DNA from: Candidatus Terasakiella magnetica
GTDB lineage: Bacteria; Pseudomonadota; Alphaproteobacteria; Rhodospirillales; Terasakiellaceae
Assembly (NCBI RefSeq): GCF_900093605.1
Contig: NZ_FLYE01000002.1
Span: 1-64,000 of the forward strand
Direction: 5' to 3'
Length of the DNA stretch: 64,000 bases
In this document: positions 26,044 to 35,008 of the stretch, piece by piece
How the letters are laid out: the number at the start of each line of letters is the position of its first letter
Numbering within the stretch: the first letter of the stretch is position 1
Notes under the pieces: model-generated
Databases searched by the model: none
Seen by the model: only the letters and a program-made list of their open reading frames with translations
What the model was told of the DNA's origin: nothing
Translations under genes and position numbers: made by a program

Positions 26044-27650
26044 ATGAGCGAACTCACACCGAAAGATGTGCTGGAACGCTATCAAAAAGCAAAGAAAGAC
26101 GCGGTGTCTGGGAAGGTCACTGGCAGGAATGCTATGATTATGCCTTACCCCATCGAAGTGGCTTTTTTAGTGGGGGCACCGCTGGTGAAAAACGCGCAGA
26201 TAAGCTGTTTGATGGCACTGCACCAGATGCGGTGGACCAGCTTGCCGCCAGCATGTTGGCCCATCTCACCCCGCCATGGGCGCGCTGGTTTGGCCTAACG
26301 GCTGGCCCAGATGTGGAAGAAGGCGAAATCGAAAGTCTTAATCAAGACCTTGATAAAGCCTCAGCTATGTTACAAACCCATTTTGAGCGCTCCAACTTTT
26401 CAATTGAAATGCATCAATGTTTCCTTGATTTGGTCACGGTTGGTAGTGCGTGTTTATTGTTTGAAGAAGCCCCACCAGGTGAGGCATCTGCCTTTCGTTT
26501 TACAGCCGTTCCCTTATCCCAAGTGATGATGGAAGAAGGCGTAAACGGTATGTTGAGCGATACCTTTAGGCGTAGTGAAATGAGCCTTGATCATTTACGT
26601 GCGCGTTTTGCTGAAAGCAAATTGCCACATGATATGGTTGCGCGGGCTGAAAAAAATAAGGATGAGCTTTTCAGCGTTGTTGAAGCCGTCATCGAAAATG
26701 GCCCACGCTTTGAATATATGGCTGTTTTAGAACATGGTCATGGGGGCTTGGGTGAACCAACCTTGTTGCGCCGTGGTGTGTTTAGCCATTCTCCCTTTAT
26801 TGGGTTTCGCTGGCTTAAAGCACCGGGGGAAAGTTATGGTCGCTCCCCTGTGATGAAGGCATTGCCGGATATCAAGACAGCCAATAAAGTTGTTGAGCTG
26901 GCGTTGAAAAATGCCTCTATTGCAGTGACGGGGATTTGGCAGGCTGATGATGACGGGGTGTTAAACCCGGCAACCATCAAGCTTGTGCCGGGAACAATTA
27001 TTCCTAAGGCCGTGGGCTCAGCAGGGCTCACACCTTTGCAAAGCCCGGGAAGTTTCGATCTGTCACAAGTGGTGCTGGAAGAATTGCGCAAACGTATCCG
27101 CCATGCCTTATTAGCTGATAAGTTAGGCGCAACTGAATCCAAGCAAATGACAGCCACTGAAGTGCTGGAACGCTCTGCTGAAATGGCGCGTATTTTAGGT
27201 GCGACCTATGGGCGTTTACAGGCTGAATTGCTCACCCCACTTGTGGTGCGGGCCTTGGCGGTCCTTAATCGCCGTGGTGAGATCAATGGCCTGCGCATTG
27301 ATGGGCGCTATATCGACCTTCAATATAAATCTCCATTGGCACGTCAACAGACTCGCAAAGAAGCCCAAGACATTCTGGCATGGATCCAATCCTTAAACAG
27401 TTTGGGGCCAGAAGCCATGGGGTTGATTGACCCGCTAAAGGCCGCACGTTTTCTTGCCAAGGCCTATGGTGTGCCCGGTGAGATTTTAAGAAGTGAAGAA
27501 GACATGCAACAGGCTGGCCAAGGTCAACTGCCCGGTATGCCTGCCAATATGGATATGGGGCAAATTGGCGAGATGGCGCAAGAGCTCATGCAAAACCCTG
27601 AACAAATGCAAGAAATGATGAAGGAGTTAAATAATGTCCAACAGCAGTGA
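26044..27650 (+). CDS. Portal (head-to-tail connector) protein, frame interrupted
   Basis: T7-type connector that forms the dodecameric portal at the capsid vertex through which DNA is packaged. The start at 26044 reads MSELTPKDVLERYQK. Continuous homology-like sequence (GVWEGHWQECYDYALPHR, FFSGGTAGEKRADKLFDG) then appears in the -1 frame from about 26103 and runs to 27650. One extra A in the A5 run at 26084-26088 would join the two halves smoothly as ERYQKSKERRGVWEGHW. So the gene is frameshifted by mutation or assembly error, or read by -1 slippage. From a start at 26232 the protein would lack its first 60 or so residues. The rest is full length. Confidence 0.8.
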
Positions 27651-27906
27651 CCCGGGATGGGGCTGGTTTGAAAAAGCCATGAGTGAGGAGATCACAGGGG
27701 AGGCGGGGGAAGATGTGCCTGCACGTTTTGCCCGATGTTTTTCCGGTGTGGATGGGGAGGCAGCACTTTCTCATCTAGCTGAAATGACCTTGGCACGCCC
27801 GCTTGGGGCAAATGCCCATAACGGGATTTTGCGCCATCTTGAAGGCCAGCGTTATCTGGTGTCCTACATCATGGGTTTGGTGCGCCAAGGCCGTGAAGGT
27901 AAATAA
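27634..27906 (+). CDS. Bbp19-like phage protein
   Basis: A 90-residue protein overlapping the end of the portal gene, with its own ribosome site (AGGAG). The motif LARPLGANAHNGILRHLEGQRYLV matches the pattern of small Bbp19-like proteins encoded between portal and scaffold in short-tailed phages. Function in head assembly is presumed from position. The assignment is from memory of the family pattern. Confidence 0.7.
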   Translation: MSNSSDPGWGWFEKAMSEEITGEAGEDVPARFARCFSGVDGEAALSHLAEMTLARPLGANAHNGILRHLEGQRYLVSYIMGLVRQGREGK

Positions 27907-27925
27907 ATAGAACAAAAGGTGAATT

Positions 27926-28600
27926 ATGAATAAAGAAATTGAAATGGAAGTTAAACAATCCTGTGACTGCCCGTCTTATCTGCCCAAGAAATTCTGGGAT
28001 GAGCAAAAGGGGGAAGCCCGCCTTGAACCGATGGCACGTTCTTATCGTGAGATGGAGCGCAAAGTCGGGGCAGGCTTGCATAAACAGGCACCAAACCATC
28101 ATTCTGAATATTGTGTGGAATGTAAGAGCGATCTGTTTGGTGCAAATGAGCAGGTCAATATGCGTATGCATCAGGCAGGCTTTTCAAATGAGCAAGTTCA
28201 GCTTGTTTATGACCTTGCCCATGAAGCCCTAGAGCCAATGGTTGCTGAGATTTTTGCCCATGTGCATGGTCAGTATCAGGTAGATCGTCTGTGTGACAAA
28301 TTTGGCGGGGAAGACCGCTGGATGGAAACCGCACGTCAGTTGCAAACATGGGGCAAACAAAAATTTGGCCCCGATGCGCTGGAGGCTATGTCGAGTAGTT
28401 ATGACGGGGTGATGAGCCTGTATGACATGATGACAAAACAAGAAGGCGAACCTGAAATGGGCCGCTTGCATGACCATCAAGGCATGCGCAGTGAAGAAGA
28501 TGTGCGCAAATTGATGCGTGATCCAAAATACTGGCGCGATCGTGACCCCGCAACGGTTGAACGTGTGTGCCAAGGTTTCAAATCCCTCTATCCCGGTTAA
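27926..28600 (+). CDS. Capsid assembly scaffolding protein
   Basis: Putative internal scaffold (224 aa): charged, helical, rich in Glu/Met/Gln, with a basic C-terminal segment DPKYWRDRDPATVERVCQGF ending LYPG, the capsid-binding tail pattern typical of podoviral scaffolds. Position between portal and major capsid protein fits. The N-terminal part has a CxC (SCDC) and a CVEC pair that could bind metal, which is not usual for scaffolds. A CTCTCTCGAG-type hairpin follows at 28617-28646. Confidence 0.7.
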   Translation: MNKEIEMEVKQSCDCPSYLPKKFWDEQKGEARLEPMARSYREMERKVGAGLHKQAPNHHSEYCVECKSDLFGANEQVNMRMHQAGFSNEQVQLVYDLAHEALEPMVAEIFAHVHGQYQVDRLCDKFGGEDRWMETARQLQTWGKQKFGPDALEAMSSSYDGVMSLYDMMTKQEGEPEMGRLHDHQGMRSEEDVRKLMRDPKYWRDRDPATVERVCQGFKSLYPG

Positions 28601-28666
28601 TAAGGAAGACCAAGTGCCTCTCTCGAGATCGCTCGGGGGAGGTCCTTTTAAAAAAGGAGAAATAAA

Positions 28667-28846
28667 ATGAACGGACGCGAACTGGAAGTCGTCTTTAGCG
28701 GGGTTTACACCTTGCCAGATATTTATCGTGAAACATTGTCTAAAGCCATGTCGTGGGAGGCCATTTGTTATTTGCTTAACGGGCTGTCCATTGATTTGGA
28801 AGGTCTGGTGAGTTTAGATGAAATGGAGGCTGACGGTGTGGGCTAA
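28667..28846 (+). CDS. Small phage-cluster protein
   Basis: A 59-residue ORF with an excellent ribosome site (AAAAAGGAGAAATAAA before the ATG), acidic C terminus, no recognised domain. It follows the scaffold gene and a GC-rich hairpin, and ends 18 bp before the glutathione S-transferase gene. Confidence 0.6.
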   Translation: MNGRELEVVFSGVYTLPDIYRETLSKAMSWEAICYLLNGLSIDLEGLVSLDEMEADGVG

Positions 28847-28864
28847 GCGGGCTATAGTAAGGTG

Positions 28865-29503
28865 ATGACAGGACCTGTTTTATATAGTTTTCGCCGCTGC
28901 CCCTATGCCATGCGCGCACGCTTGGCGATTTATGCCAGTGGCGTGAGTGTTGAGCTGCGTGAAGTGGTTCTGCGCGATAAGCCTGCCCAAATGCTACAAG
29001 CCTCACCAAAGGGCACGGTACCTGTGTTGGTGTTGCCCGATGGGCAGGTGATTGAGGAAAGTCTTGAGATCATGCAATGGGCCTTGGCGCAAAATGACCC
29101 TGAGGGATGGCTTAAAGGCGATGAAGGTGAAGTGCTGGGCTTGATTACACGCAATGATCAGGAGTTTAAAAGTTATCTTGATCGCTATAAATATTCAGCC
29201 GGTTATGAGGATATGGACCCGATTGAACAACGCAATCGGGCCCTGCCTATCTTGCAGGATTTAAACCAGCGTTTAGATGCAACAGCTTACTTGTGCGGTG
29301 AGGCCCCAAGCCTTGCAGACTACGCCATTTTCCCCTTCATCCGCCAATTTGCCCATGTTGATTTGGACTGGTTTTGTACGACAGAGTTTAACGCCCTACA
29401 AAACTGGTTTGAGACGCTCAAAAACGGGGTTTTGTTCAAAGCGATTATGAAGAAATATCCGCAATGGAAAGCGGGTGATGAAAAACTGATTTTTAGAAAA
29501 TAA
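28865..29503 (+). CDS. Glutathione S-transferase
   Basis: GST-family protein (212 aa). The N-terminal thioredoxin-like domain has SFRRCPYAMRARLAIYASG and the cis-proline/glutathione-binding PKGTVPVLVLPDG with ES near residue 64. A helical C-terminal domain follows. It likely conjugates or reduces small molecules with glutathione. It lies inside the phage structural cluster as cargo and has no known role in virions. The ATG at 28865 (AAGG upstream) is preferred to a GTG 3 bp earlier. It is convergent with the next operon. Confidence 0.88.
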   Translation: MTGPVLYSFRRCPYAMRARLAIYASGVSVELREVVLRDKPAQMLQASPKGTVPVLVLPDGQVIEESLEIMQWALAQNDPEGWLKGDEGEVLGLITRNDQEFKSYLDRYKYSAGYEDMDPIEQRNRALPILQDLNQRLDATAYLCGEAPSLADYAIFPFIRQFAHVDLDWFCTTEFNALQNWFETLKNGVLFKAIMKKYPQWKAGDEKLIFRK

Positions 29504-29510
29504 GTGGAAA

Positions 29511-30170
29511 TTAATCAATAAAACCACTTTCTCTGTGAAGTCGTTTTAAGCGCTGTTCGATTTCATTTTCTCGTATTCTTAGACTGTTTAGATACTCGGT
29601 TTCTTCTGGTGAGAACTTAGGCGGTTCTTGTGGGTGGGGAATAAAACACTTTGCTTTGTGCCTGTTAGGGCATCGGTATAGAGCGCTTTCATAAAAGGAC
29701 TGAGCGACAGAGAGCCAATGGCGATGTTTTTTCTGATTAGCAGGAAAGAAAAGGCCAGATTTATAATGGCTCGCGATTTCACGGGCCTGTACAGAAAGAG
29801 TGTAAAATGAGTCGTTCTGTATGTTTAGAATTTTATGTATAGCCATATTTTCTTGAGATCGAGCGACCATAAGCTCTTTTGGAGATGCCGCAGAATATTG
29901 AGAGATATTTGCAGAATATAAGAGAAAAAAAGGGTTCTGATTCGTCTTGAGTAATTTCTTATATAACGCTTCAACTTCGTTGAGTTTACAGGGCTTCTTA
30001 GGGCAATTTATCTCGTTCATAATCTTGACAAGAAGCTTGGTCGTTTCTGTGGTTTGCGGGGCAAGAGTGACCTCGTCCTTACTCCCAAGGGAGGGGGCGG
30101 CGAGAGCTGTGGAGACGCTCGTAAATAGATAGAGAGCAATGAAAATGAAAGAAGGCATTCTCTTATGCAT
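29511..30170 (-). CDS. Exported hypothetical protein, last gene of inverted operon
   Basis: A 219-residue protein with a Sec signal peptide (MHKRMPSFIFIALYLFTSVS..ALAAP). Mature region helical, with SFYESALYRCPNRHKAKC near the middle. It starts 5 bp after the preceding gene's stop, so the four genes from 32314 down to 29511 form one operon on the minus strand against the phage genes. Function unknown; loosely similar in pattern to the next two genes. Confidence 0.7.
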   Translation of the reverse strand: MHKRMPSFIFIALYLFTSVSTALAAPSLGSKDEVTLAPQTTETTKLLVKIMNEINCPKKPCKLNEVEALYKKLLKTNQNPFFLLYSANISQYSAASPKELMVARSQENMAIHKILNIQNDSFYTLSVQAREIASHYKSGLFFPANQKKHRHWLSVAQSFYESALYRCPNRHKAKCFIPHPQEPPKFSPEETEYLNSLRIRENEIEQRLKRLHRESGFID

Positions 30171-30175
30171 TGGCT

Positions 30176-30871
30176 TTACTCGTCTCCTGTTAATTCTGCC
30201 AAATAACGATCCCTTTGGCAGATATGCGTATTTGAAGTCTGCAGTTTTTCAATTTCTCGTAAAAGCTGTGAGATGGCTCTAATTGGCTCTTTTATTGAAG
30301 AGAGGGTGTTTTTTGCCTTTAAGATATCGCACTTAGTACCGCGCCCCAGCAGATAAGAGAGGGATAAGAAATATTTCGTGCGATCATTTGCGGATGAGTT
30401 TGTACCAAAGGCCTTTGTCGCGATTGTTATTTCTTCTGAATCCGAAGAGAAAAGCCAGTTTTGTTCATGACGCCTGATGTCGTTGGTCTCGTGGTTTTTC
30501 GGTGTTTCCTTTTGAGTGCCATGAACGCACAGAAGCGGATAAAGTATGTTTGCAGGAAAACTCTTATAGTCCTTTGGCAATAAGATAAATGAGCGATGGA
30601 GCAGTCTTATTGCTTCCTGAAAATCAGGAATGTTTCTTTTATTTTGAAGTTCAAGAAAGCCATGAGTGTATTTGTCCATGGCAGCTTGATCCTTTGTGTT
30701 GGCCTGAAAGCTCAACAAAGGGTGGTCTGAAAAAGGCGCAAGTTTGGCACATAACAGTTCATTGCTCATAGCGTTCACAGGTTCTCTTAAATGATTGGAG
30801 AAATTATCATCCGGGTATGAGCTGCAGCTGCAAAGTGTTGCGACTGTCAAAGCAATGGTTAATTTTCTCAT
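30176..30871 (-). CDS. Putative lipoprotein, third gene of inverted operon
   Basis: A 231-residue protein starting MRKLTIALTV, with a possible lipobox ending in LCSC, so probably membrane anchored. AGGAAACGCC is the ribosome site before the ATG at 30871; an in-frame start 30 bp upstream is weaker. A segment FLSLSYLLGRGTKCDILKAK resembles GVSHLLGHGEVCNFTLAK in the upstream gene, so the two are likely paralogues with a Sel1-like helical repeat and a conserved cysteine. Function unknown. Confidence 0.7.
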   Translation of the reverse strand: MRKLTIALTVATLCSCSSYPDDNFSNHLREPVNAMSNELLCAKLAPFSDHPLLSFQANTKDQAAMDKYTHGFLELQNKRNIPDFQEAIRLLHRSFILLPKDYKSFPANILYPLLCVHGTQKETPKNHETNDIRRHEQNWLFSSDSEEITIATKAFGTNSSANDRTKYFLSLSYLLGRGTKCDILKAKNTLSSIKEPIRAISQLLREIEKLQTSNTHICQRDRYLAELTGDE

Positions 30872-30885
30872 GGCGTTTCCTATCT

Positions 30886-31536
30886 CTATTGCATGAGCCA
30901 TCGTTTAAAGAGAATTTCTCGCGCACATGTCGTTTTAGGTGATAGGTCCGAAATCAAATCAAGGCTTCGATGAGCGCTGTCTAATCTCTTGGCAGAAAGC
31001 TCAAGGTGTTTTTTAGCAAGGGTAAAGTTGCAAACTTCTCCATGGCCTAAAAGGTGAGATACTCCGCGATAATATGACTTTATATGATCTGGAATCTTCG
31101 CAGTGTAAATAAAGTGATTGGCATGTGAAATCTCTTCTGCAAAACTACTTGTTGCCCAAGCTTTATAAGCATCTTGTACGGTTTTGATTTGAGTTTCTGA
31201 TGAGAAATTTGGCTGTTTTTTTTGGGGGCAGAGGAAGGGTAAAAGAAAAAGGGCTGGATATTTTTTCAGCTCATGGTCGAACTGGTTAAAGTTCTGCATA
31301 AGGCCTTTAAAGCCGCCAAGTATATCGGGTTCATCTGTGGCTCCGATTAAAGATAAAAAGTTTTTATTGAATTTAAGATACGCGTTTTTTTGTTCTTTTG
31401 TGAAATCAGAAGGATGAATACCCATCGTTTGTTGTGAGGATAAACGAAGGCTCTCGCATGTGCTTTTGAGTAAGGAAGCATGTGCTGGAAAGCTGATCAT
31501 AATGCTCAGCGCTATGAAGAATGTGGATTTGATCAT
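30886..31536 (-). CDS. Exported hypothetical protein, second gene of inverted operon
   Basis: A 216-residue protein with a signal peptide (MIKSTFFIALSIMISFPAHAS). The mature part is helical and contains GVSHLLGHGEVCNFTLAKKH, a Sel1-like half repeat shared with the downstream lipoprotein. Several cysteines (C27, one in VCNF, one in TTCA) could form disulfides in the periplasm. Function unknown. Confidence 0.7.
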   Translation of the reverse strand: MIKSTFFIALSIMISFPAHASLLKSTCESLRLSSQQTMGIHPSDFTKEQKNAYLKFNKNFLSLIGATDEPDILGGFKGLMQNFNQFDHELKKYPALFLLPFLCPQKKQPNFSSETQIKTVQDAYKAWATSSFAEEISHANHFIYTAKIPDHIKSYYRGVSHLLGHGEVCNFTLAKKHLELSAKRLDSAHRSLDLISDLSPKTTCAREILFKRWLMQ

Positions 31537-31558
31537 TTAGGGGCCTATTTTAGCACTT

Positions 31559-32314
31559 TTAGTTAAAACGACAGGCTTGGTTGAGATGGTAGGTTAATAA
31601 ACTGTCTTGATGACGGTGTTCCTCTTTTTGTTTGTGCACCTCTCTTCGAAGATAGCTTGCTTCTTCAGCAGACAGGTCTTCAACATATTCAGCAAGAGTT
31701 TCTAATCCCCAGACACCTTTGGCTTGAGCTTGAAGAACACTGAGGTCTAAAGCCTGACCACCATCGGAATAAACCGGGTCAATAAGGGCTTGGGCAAAGG
31801 CTCCCGCTCTTGCACAGCCTGCATGTGCAGCCTTGAGAAAATAGTGCAGTGCCTTGTCATTGTCTTTTTTATGATGATGAAACAGGAGGCCCGTATAAAG
31901 CATGGCAACTGGTAGATTTGCATTGGCCCCAAGCTCAAAATTTTTGAGCGCCTGATCATTATTGATCTCATAATTGAGTAAGCCAGCTAGGAATGCAGAT
32001 TGCGGGTTTGAAGATATAAACGGGCCTACAAGCGCTAATGCATTCTGCCTTAGTTTTTGGACTTTTTTAGAATGCCAATTCACGTTGTTTTTTTCCAAGC
32101 CTTGTAACTCAAGGCGCACGAGAAGGTTTGCGGCTTGAGCGCTGTTATGTTCCTCAAGGGCAATTTGAAGATATTTTTTGGCAAGCGGAACATTGCCATA
32201 GGTAAAGATTTGATTTCTTGCAGATTGTAAAAGCCAATCTGTCGAGTTTTCGCGCATGTCCTGTGGAAAACTGCAGGCATTCATCAACAACAGAAGGAAT
32301 ATCATTTTCTTCAT
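31559..32314 (-). CDS. Sel1-repeat lipoprotein, first gene of inverted operon
   Basis: A 251-residue probable lipoprotein (MKKMIFLLLLMNACS, lipobox LMNAC). It contains at least two Sel1/TPR-like helical repeats (AMLYTGLLFHHHKKDNDKAL; ALHYFLKAAHAGCARAG), a fold used for protein-protein contacts. GGAGAG lies before the ATG at 32314. It opens a four-gene operon of exported proteins inside the phage cluster. A lysogenic-conversion or inhibitor/immunity role is possible but unproven. Confidence 0.75.
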   Translation of the reverse strand: MKKMIFLLLLMNACSFPQDMRENSTDWLLQSARNQIFTYGNVPLAKKYLQIALEEHNSAQAANLLVRLELQGLEKNNVNWHSKKVQKLRQNALALVGPFISSNPQSAFLAGLLNYEINNDQALKNFELGANANLPVAMLYTGLLFHHHKKDNDKALHYFLKAAHAGCARAGAFAQALIDPVYSDGGQALDLSVLQAQAKGVWGLETLAEYVEDLSAEEASYLRREVHKQKEEHRHQDSLLTYHLNQACRFN

Positions 32315-32376
32315 CAACACTCTCCTTTGACCGTCTTATGGAAGGAGGAGGGAAACTTTTTGAAAGGATAGCAAAA

Positions 32377-33399
32377 ATGGCTAGCAAAAACGAAAATAGG
32401 AAAACAGAGAACATTAAAAATCTAATGAAGCAGATAAGAAATAATAATACACTCAAACCGCCAAAAGACTGGACTGAGGCTGAACTTAAGGAGGCGATGA
32501 AGGAGCGGGAGAAGGTTTCTGGGCCTGACGTGCGTGATATGATGCTGCGTGAGCGTGAATGGTTTGATCATTATTATGGCAACACGCCCGTAGAGTTTGA
32601 TGAAACCGGTAAGATGGTTCAGCCCAAGCCCGTGCGTCGTGTGCCTACTCAACCAGTACCAATCCGCACAGCAGATGGAAAGGAGATCGATGCTGCGATT
32701 GAGGAGATCATCGCACGTTTGCCACAAAGTGACGGCGATGAGGGTGATGTACGTATCAGCCCGATTGAAGGCGGGGTTGACTTGCCCATCCATCCACCAA
32801 AGTCTGGCCTGCCAGAACAGCCGGGTATTCAGCCTGTACCGGGTATGCCTGATATGAAGAAACCAATCCCGGGTGATGATAATCCAACCCACACAATTTT
32901 GCCCATTAAAGAGGAAGGCGAAATTATTAAGGGGATACAATCCGGTCTTAATTTCTTATCAGGTAAGAAAAACAACACGCCACTGCCAAATGTGTCCAAA
33001 ACCGTAAAACTGAAAGAAGATGGTGTTATTGGGCCAAAGACGTCGTTTGGTCTCAAGAAAGCCTTGGTGGATAATGGCACAAATAAAGTGTCAGAAGCCA
33101 TTGCCCTTGGTCAGTTTAAAGAAACCGTGAAAAAAGCCAAAAAGCAGGGGCCGCAAAATCTTGCAGGTGAATTGGGCGCGACATTTAAGCCGTTGCTTGG
33201 CACACAAAAACCCCCCAAAGAAGGCTTCCAGCCAGAAGGGCTTGCTTTGCAAGATACTCTAAATGACCTTGGTGCCAACTTAAAAGATGACGGTATTGTC
33301 GGGCCCAAGACCGAAGAAGCCTTTGGGCAAATCGTTAAAGCCAAGGATGAAGACGAGATTATGGATAAGTTCGGCTTCAATTTAGGCTTTGATTTCTAG
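32377..33399 (+). CDS. Phage-cluster protein with peptidoglycan-binding-like repeats
   Basis: A 340-residue protein. The N-terminal half is charged, the middle proline-rich. The C-terminal half holds two peptidoglycan-binding-type repeats, recognisable by KEDGVIGPKTSFGLKKAL and KDDGIVGPKTEEAFGQI. It may be a virion or injection protein that touches the cell wall, and could stand in for the missing large internal virion proteins. The ATG at 32377 with AAAGGA is preferred; longer in-frame starts have no ribosome site and overlap the divergent operon. Confidence 0.7.
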   Translation: MASKNENRKTENIKNLMKQIRNNNTLKPPKDWTEAELKEAMKEREKVSGPDVRDMMLREREWFDHYYGNTPVEFDETGKMVQPKPVRRVPTQPVPIRTADGKEIDAAIEEIIARLPQSDGDEGDVRISPIEGGVDLPIHPPKSGLPEQPGIQPVPGMPDMKKPIPGDDNPTHTILPIKEEGEIIKGIQSGLNFLSGKKNNTPLPNVSKTVKLKEDGVIGPKTSFGLKKALVDNGTNKVSEAIALGQFKETVKKAKKQGPQNLAGELGATFKPLLGTQKPPKEGFQPEGLALQDTLNDLGANLKDDGIVGPKTEEAFGQIVKAKDEDEIMDKFGFNLGFDF

Positions 33400-33480
33400 G
33401 GTTTAACCAAGTTAAGCCAAAAAAATACAAGAAATATGAATTTAGGCACTGACTTTGTTCTCTAAATGTTCTAACTTCAT

Positions 33481-33506
33481 CCTCAGTCAACAGGAGAAGT
33501 GTGACC
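33481..33506 (+). repeat. 26-bp direct repeat, copy 2
   Basis: Identical to 25723-25748. A weaker promoter-like pair (TGACTT and TAACTT 16 bp apart) precedes it at the same distance. It is followed by a 250-nt leader without a supported gene, with a small hairpin GTGAAG/CTTCAC near 33570, before the capsid gene. Confidence 0.88.
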
Positions 33507-33757
33507 GGAGTGTTCTTCGCTCTCTCTCTGGCTGTTGAAACTTTTGCTTTAGACCTCATTCGTGAAGGAACTTCACGCCTTTTGGGGCTAAGCGATCAAT
33601 CCTTTACATATTCTGCCTGACGGATAACCGGATGTTCTTTGCACTGCACATCTTGGCCCGCTGGCCTTTGCCTGAGCGTTTGGCGGACTGTCGTCCATAA
33701 CCAAGCCTGTTTCGGGTTCTTTTCTCTCTGACAATTTAACTAAATAGGAGTGATGTA

Positions 33758-34582
33758 ATGTCTACATCAATCGAACAGTCGTTTATTGGCCATTACGTGG
33801 CCGAAGTACACCTTCAGTACCAGCAAATGGGCTCAAAACTGCGCAATACAGTGCGCACCAAAGATAGTGTGGAAGGCGCGACAACCACTTTCCAGAAAAT
33901 CGGTAAAGGCACGGCTTCCACAAAAGGCCGACATGGTAAAGTGCCGATCATGAATATTGATCACGAACCTGTGGAATGTAAGCTTTATGATTACTATGCG
34001 GGTGACTGGATTGATAAGTTTGATGAAATCAAGACCAACATCAATGAAATGCAAGTGGTCAGTAAAGCTGGTGCCTATGCCTTGGGCCGCAAAACTGATG
34101 AGCTTGTGATTAACGAGCTGGATAAATCCACCAACTTTGCGGGCGCTGGCACAGACGGTTTGACCAAGACCAAAGTGTTGGAAGCTTTTGAAATGATGGG
34201 TGAAGCCGATGTGCCTGATGATGGCGATCGTTATGCCATCGTGGGCTGGAAACAATGGTCTGATCTCTTGCAAATTGATGAGTTCACCAAAGCCGATTAT
34301 GTCGGTGAAGAAGACCTGCCATGGAAGGGCACGCAAGCCAAAAAATGGTTGGGTACGCTTTGGATGCCACATTCAAGCCTAACGAAAACAGGTGATGTGC
34401 GTTATTGCTACTGGTATCACAAAACAGCCATTGGTCATGCGGTGGGTCACGATATCAAGTCTGATGTGTCGTGGCATGGCGATCGTGCTGCGCACTTCGT
34501 TAACAACATGATGAGCCAAGGTTCAAGCCTGATTGACCCATCCGGCGTTGTCTCGCTTCGTTGTTTGGAAGCTGCGGCATAA
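33758..34582 (+). CDS. Phage major capsid protein
   Basis: Main shell protein (274 aa) of the T7-like/alphaproteobacterial podovirus type. Diagnostic stretches are TVRTKDSVEGATTTFQKIGKG near the N terminus and, later, DRYAIVGWKQWSDLL and ADYVGEEDLPWKGTQAKKWLG. Length is short but normal for this subgroup. It has a strong ribosome site (AGGAGTGATGTA) and a terminator behind it, as expected for an abundant product, and its own leader with the 26-bp repeat. Confidence 0.88.
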   Translation: MSTSIEQSFIGHYVAEVHLQYQQMGSKLRNTVRTKDSVEGATTTFQKIGKGTASTKGRHGKVPIMNIDHEPVECKLYDYYAGDWIDKFDEIKTNINEMQVVSKAGAYALGRKTDELVINELDKSTNFAGAGTDGLTKTKVLEAFEMMGEADVPDDGDRYAIVGWKQWSDLLQIDEFTKADYVGEEDLPWKGTQAKKWLGTLWMPHSSLTKTGDVRYCYWYHKTAIGHAVGHDIKSDVSWHGDRAAHFVNNMMSQGSSLIDPSGVVSLRCLEAAA

Positions 34583-34620
34583 GCTCGCATAACCTTCTTT
34601 TAAATCACTGAACTGTTATG

Positions 34621-34653
34621 GCCCCGGCAGGTTGTTCTGTCGGGGCTTTTTTT
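34621..34653 (+). terminator. terminator after the capsid gene
   Basis: GCCCCGGCAG/CTGTCGGGGC (one mismatch) with a 6-nt loop and T7. Confidence 0.9.
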
Positions 34654-34675
34654 ATATGTAAAAAGGACTTCGATT

Positions 34676-34945
34676 ATGGCTTTTGAATCTAAAAACTTGA
34701 GCGTTCTGGCTTATTCAAACGGCTTTACCCTATGGCATTACGCAACGGTGGATGTTGCTGCGGATGTGGATACAAGCGGTTATTTTAATGAGGCCGCTGA
34801 TATGTTGCGCACCGGTGACATGGTGATGGCAAATGTTGATACGGACGGCACGCCTGCTGCGGGTATCTTCCTTGTATCATCCAGCACAGGATCGGCTGTT
34901 GATCTGGCTGATATCACTGCTGTGGGTGCGGTTAATACCGACTAG
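34676..34945 (+). CDS. Small capsid-associated phage protein
   Basis: An 89-residue beta-rich protein (NLSVLAYSNGFTLWHYATVD; GYFNEAADMLRTGDMVMANV). Small proteins of this pattern follow the capsid gene in many alphaproteobacterial phages and are thought to be head decoration or stabilisation proteins. Function inferred from position and pattern. Confidence 0.75.
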   Translation: MAFESKNLSVLAYSNGFTLWHYATVDVAADVDTSGYFNEAADMLRTGDMVMANVDTDGTPAAGIFLVSSSTGSAVDLADITAVGAVNTD

Positions 34946-35008
34946 CTGTTCTTGTGGGGCTTTGGACAGAAGGTTTGAAGCCCCGCAAATCTATCGGAAG
35001 GGCTGAGG

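Noticed and set aside
25723-33506. 26-bp direct repeats as attachment sites of a sub-element
   Set aside because: No recombinase gene between them, and both lie at leader positions of phage operons, which a regulatory role explains better.
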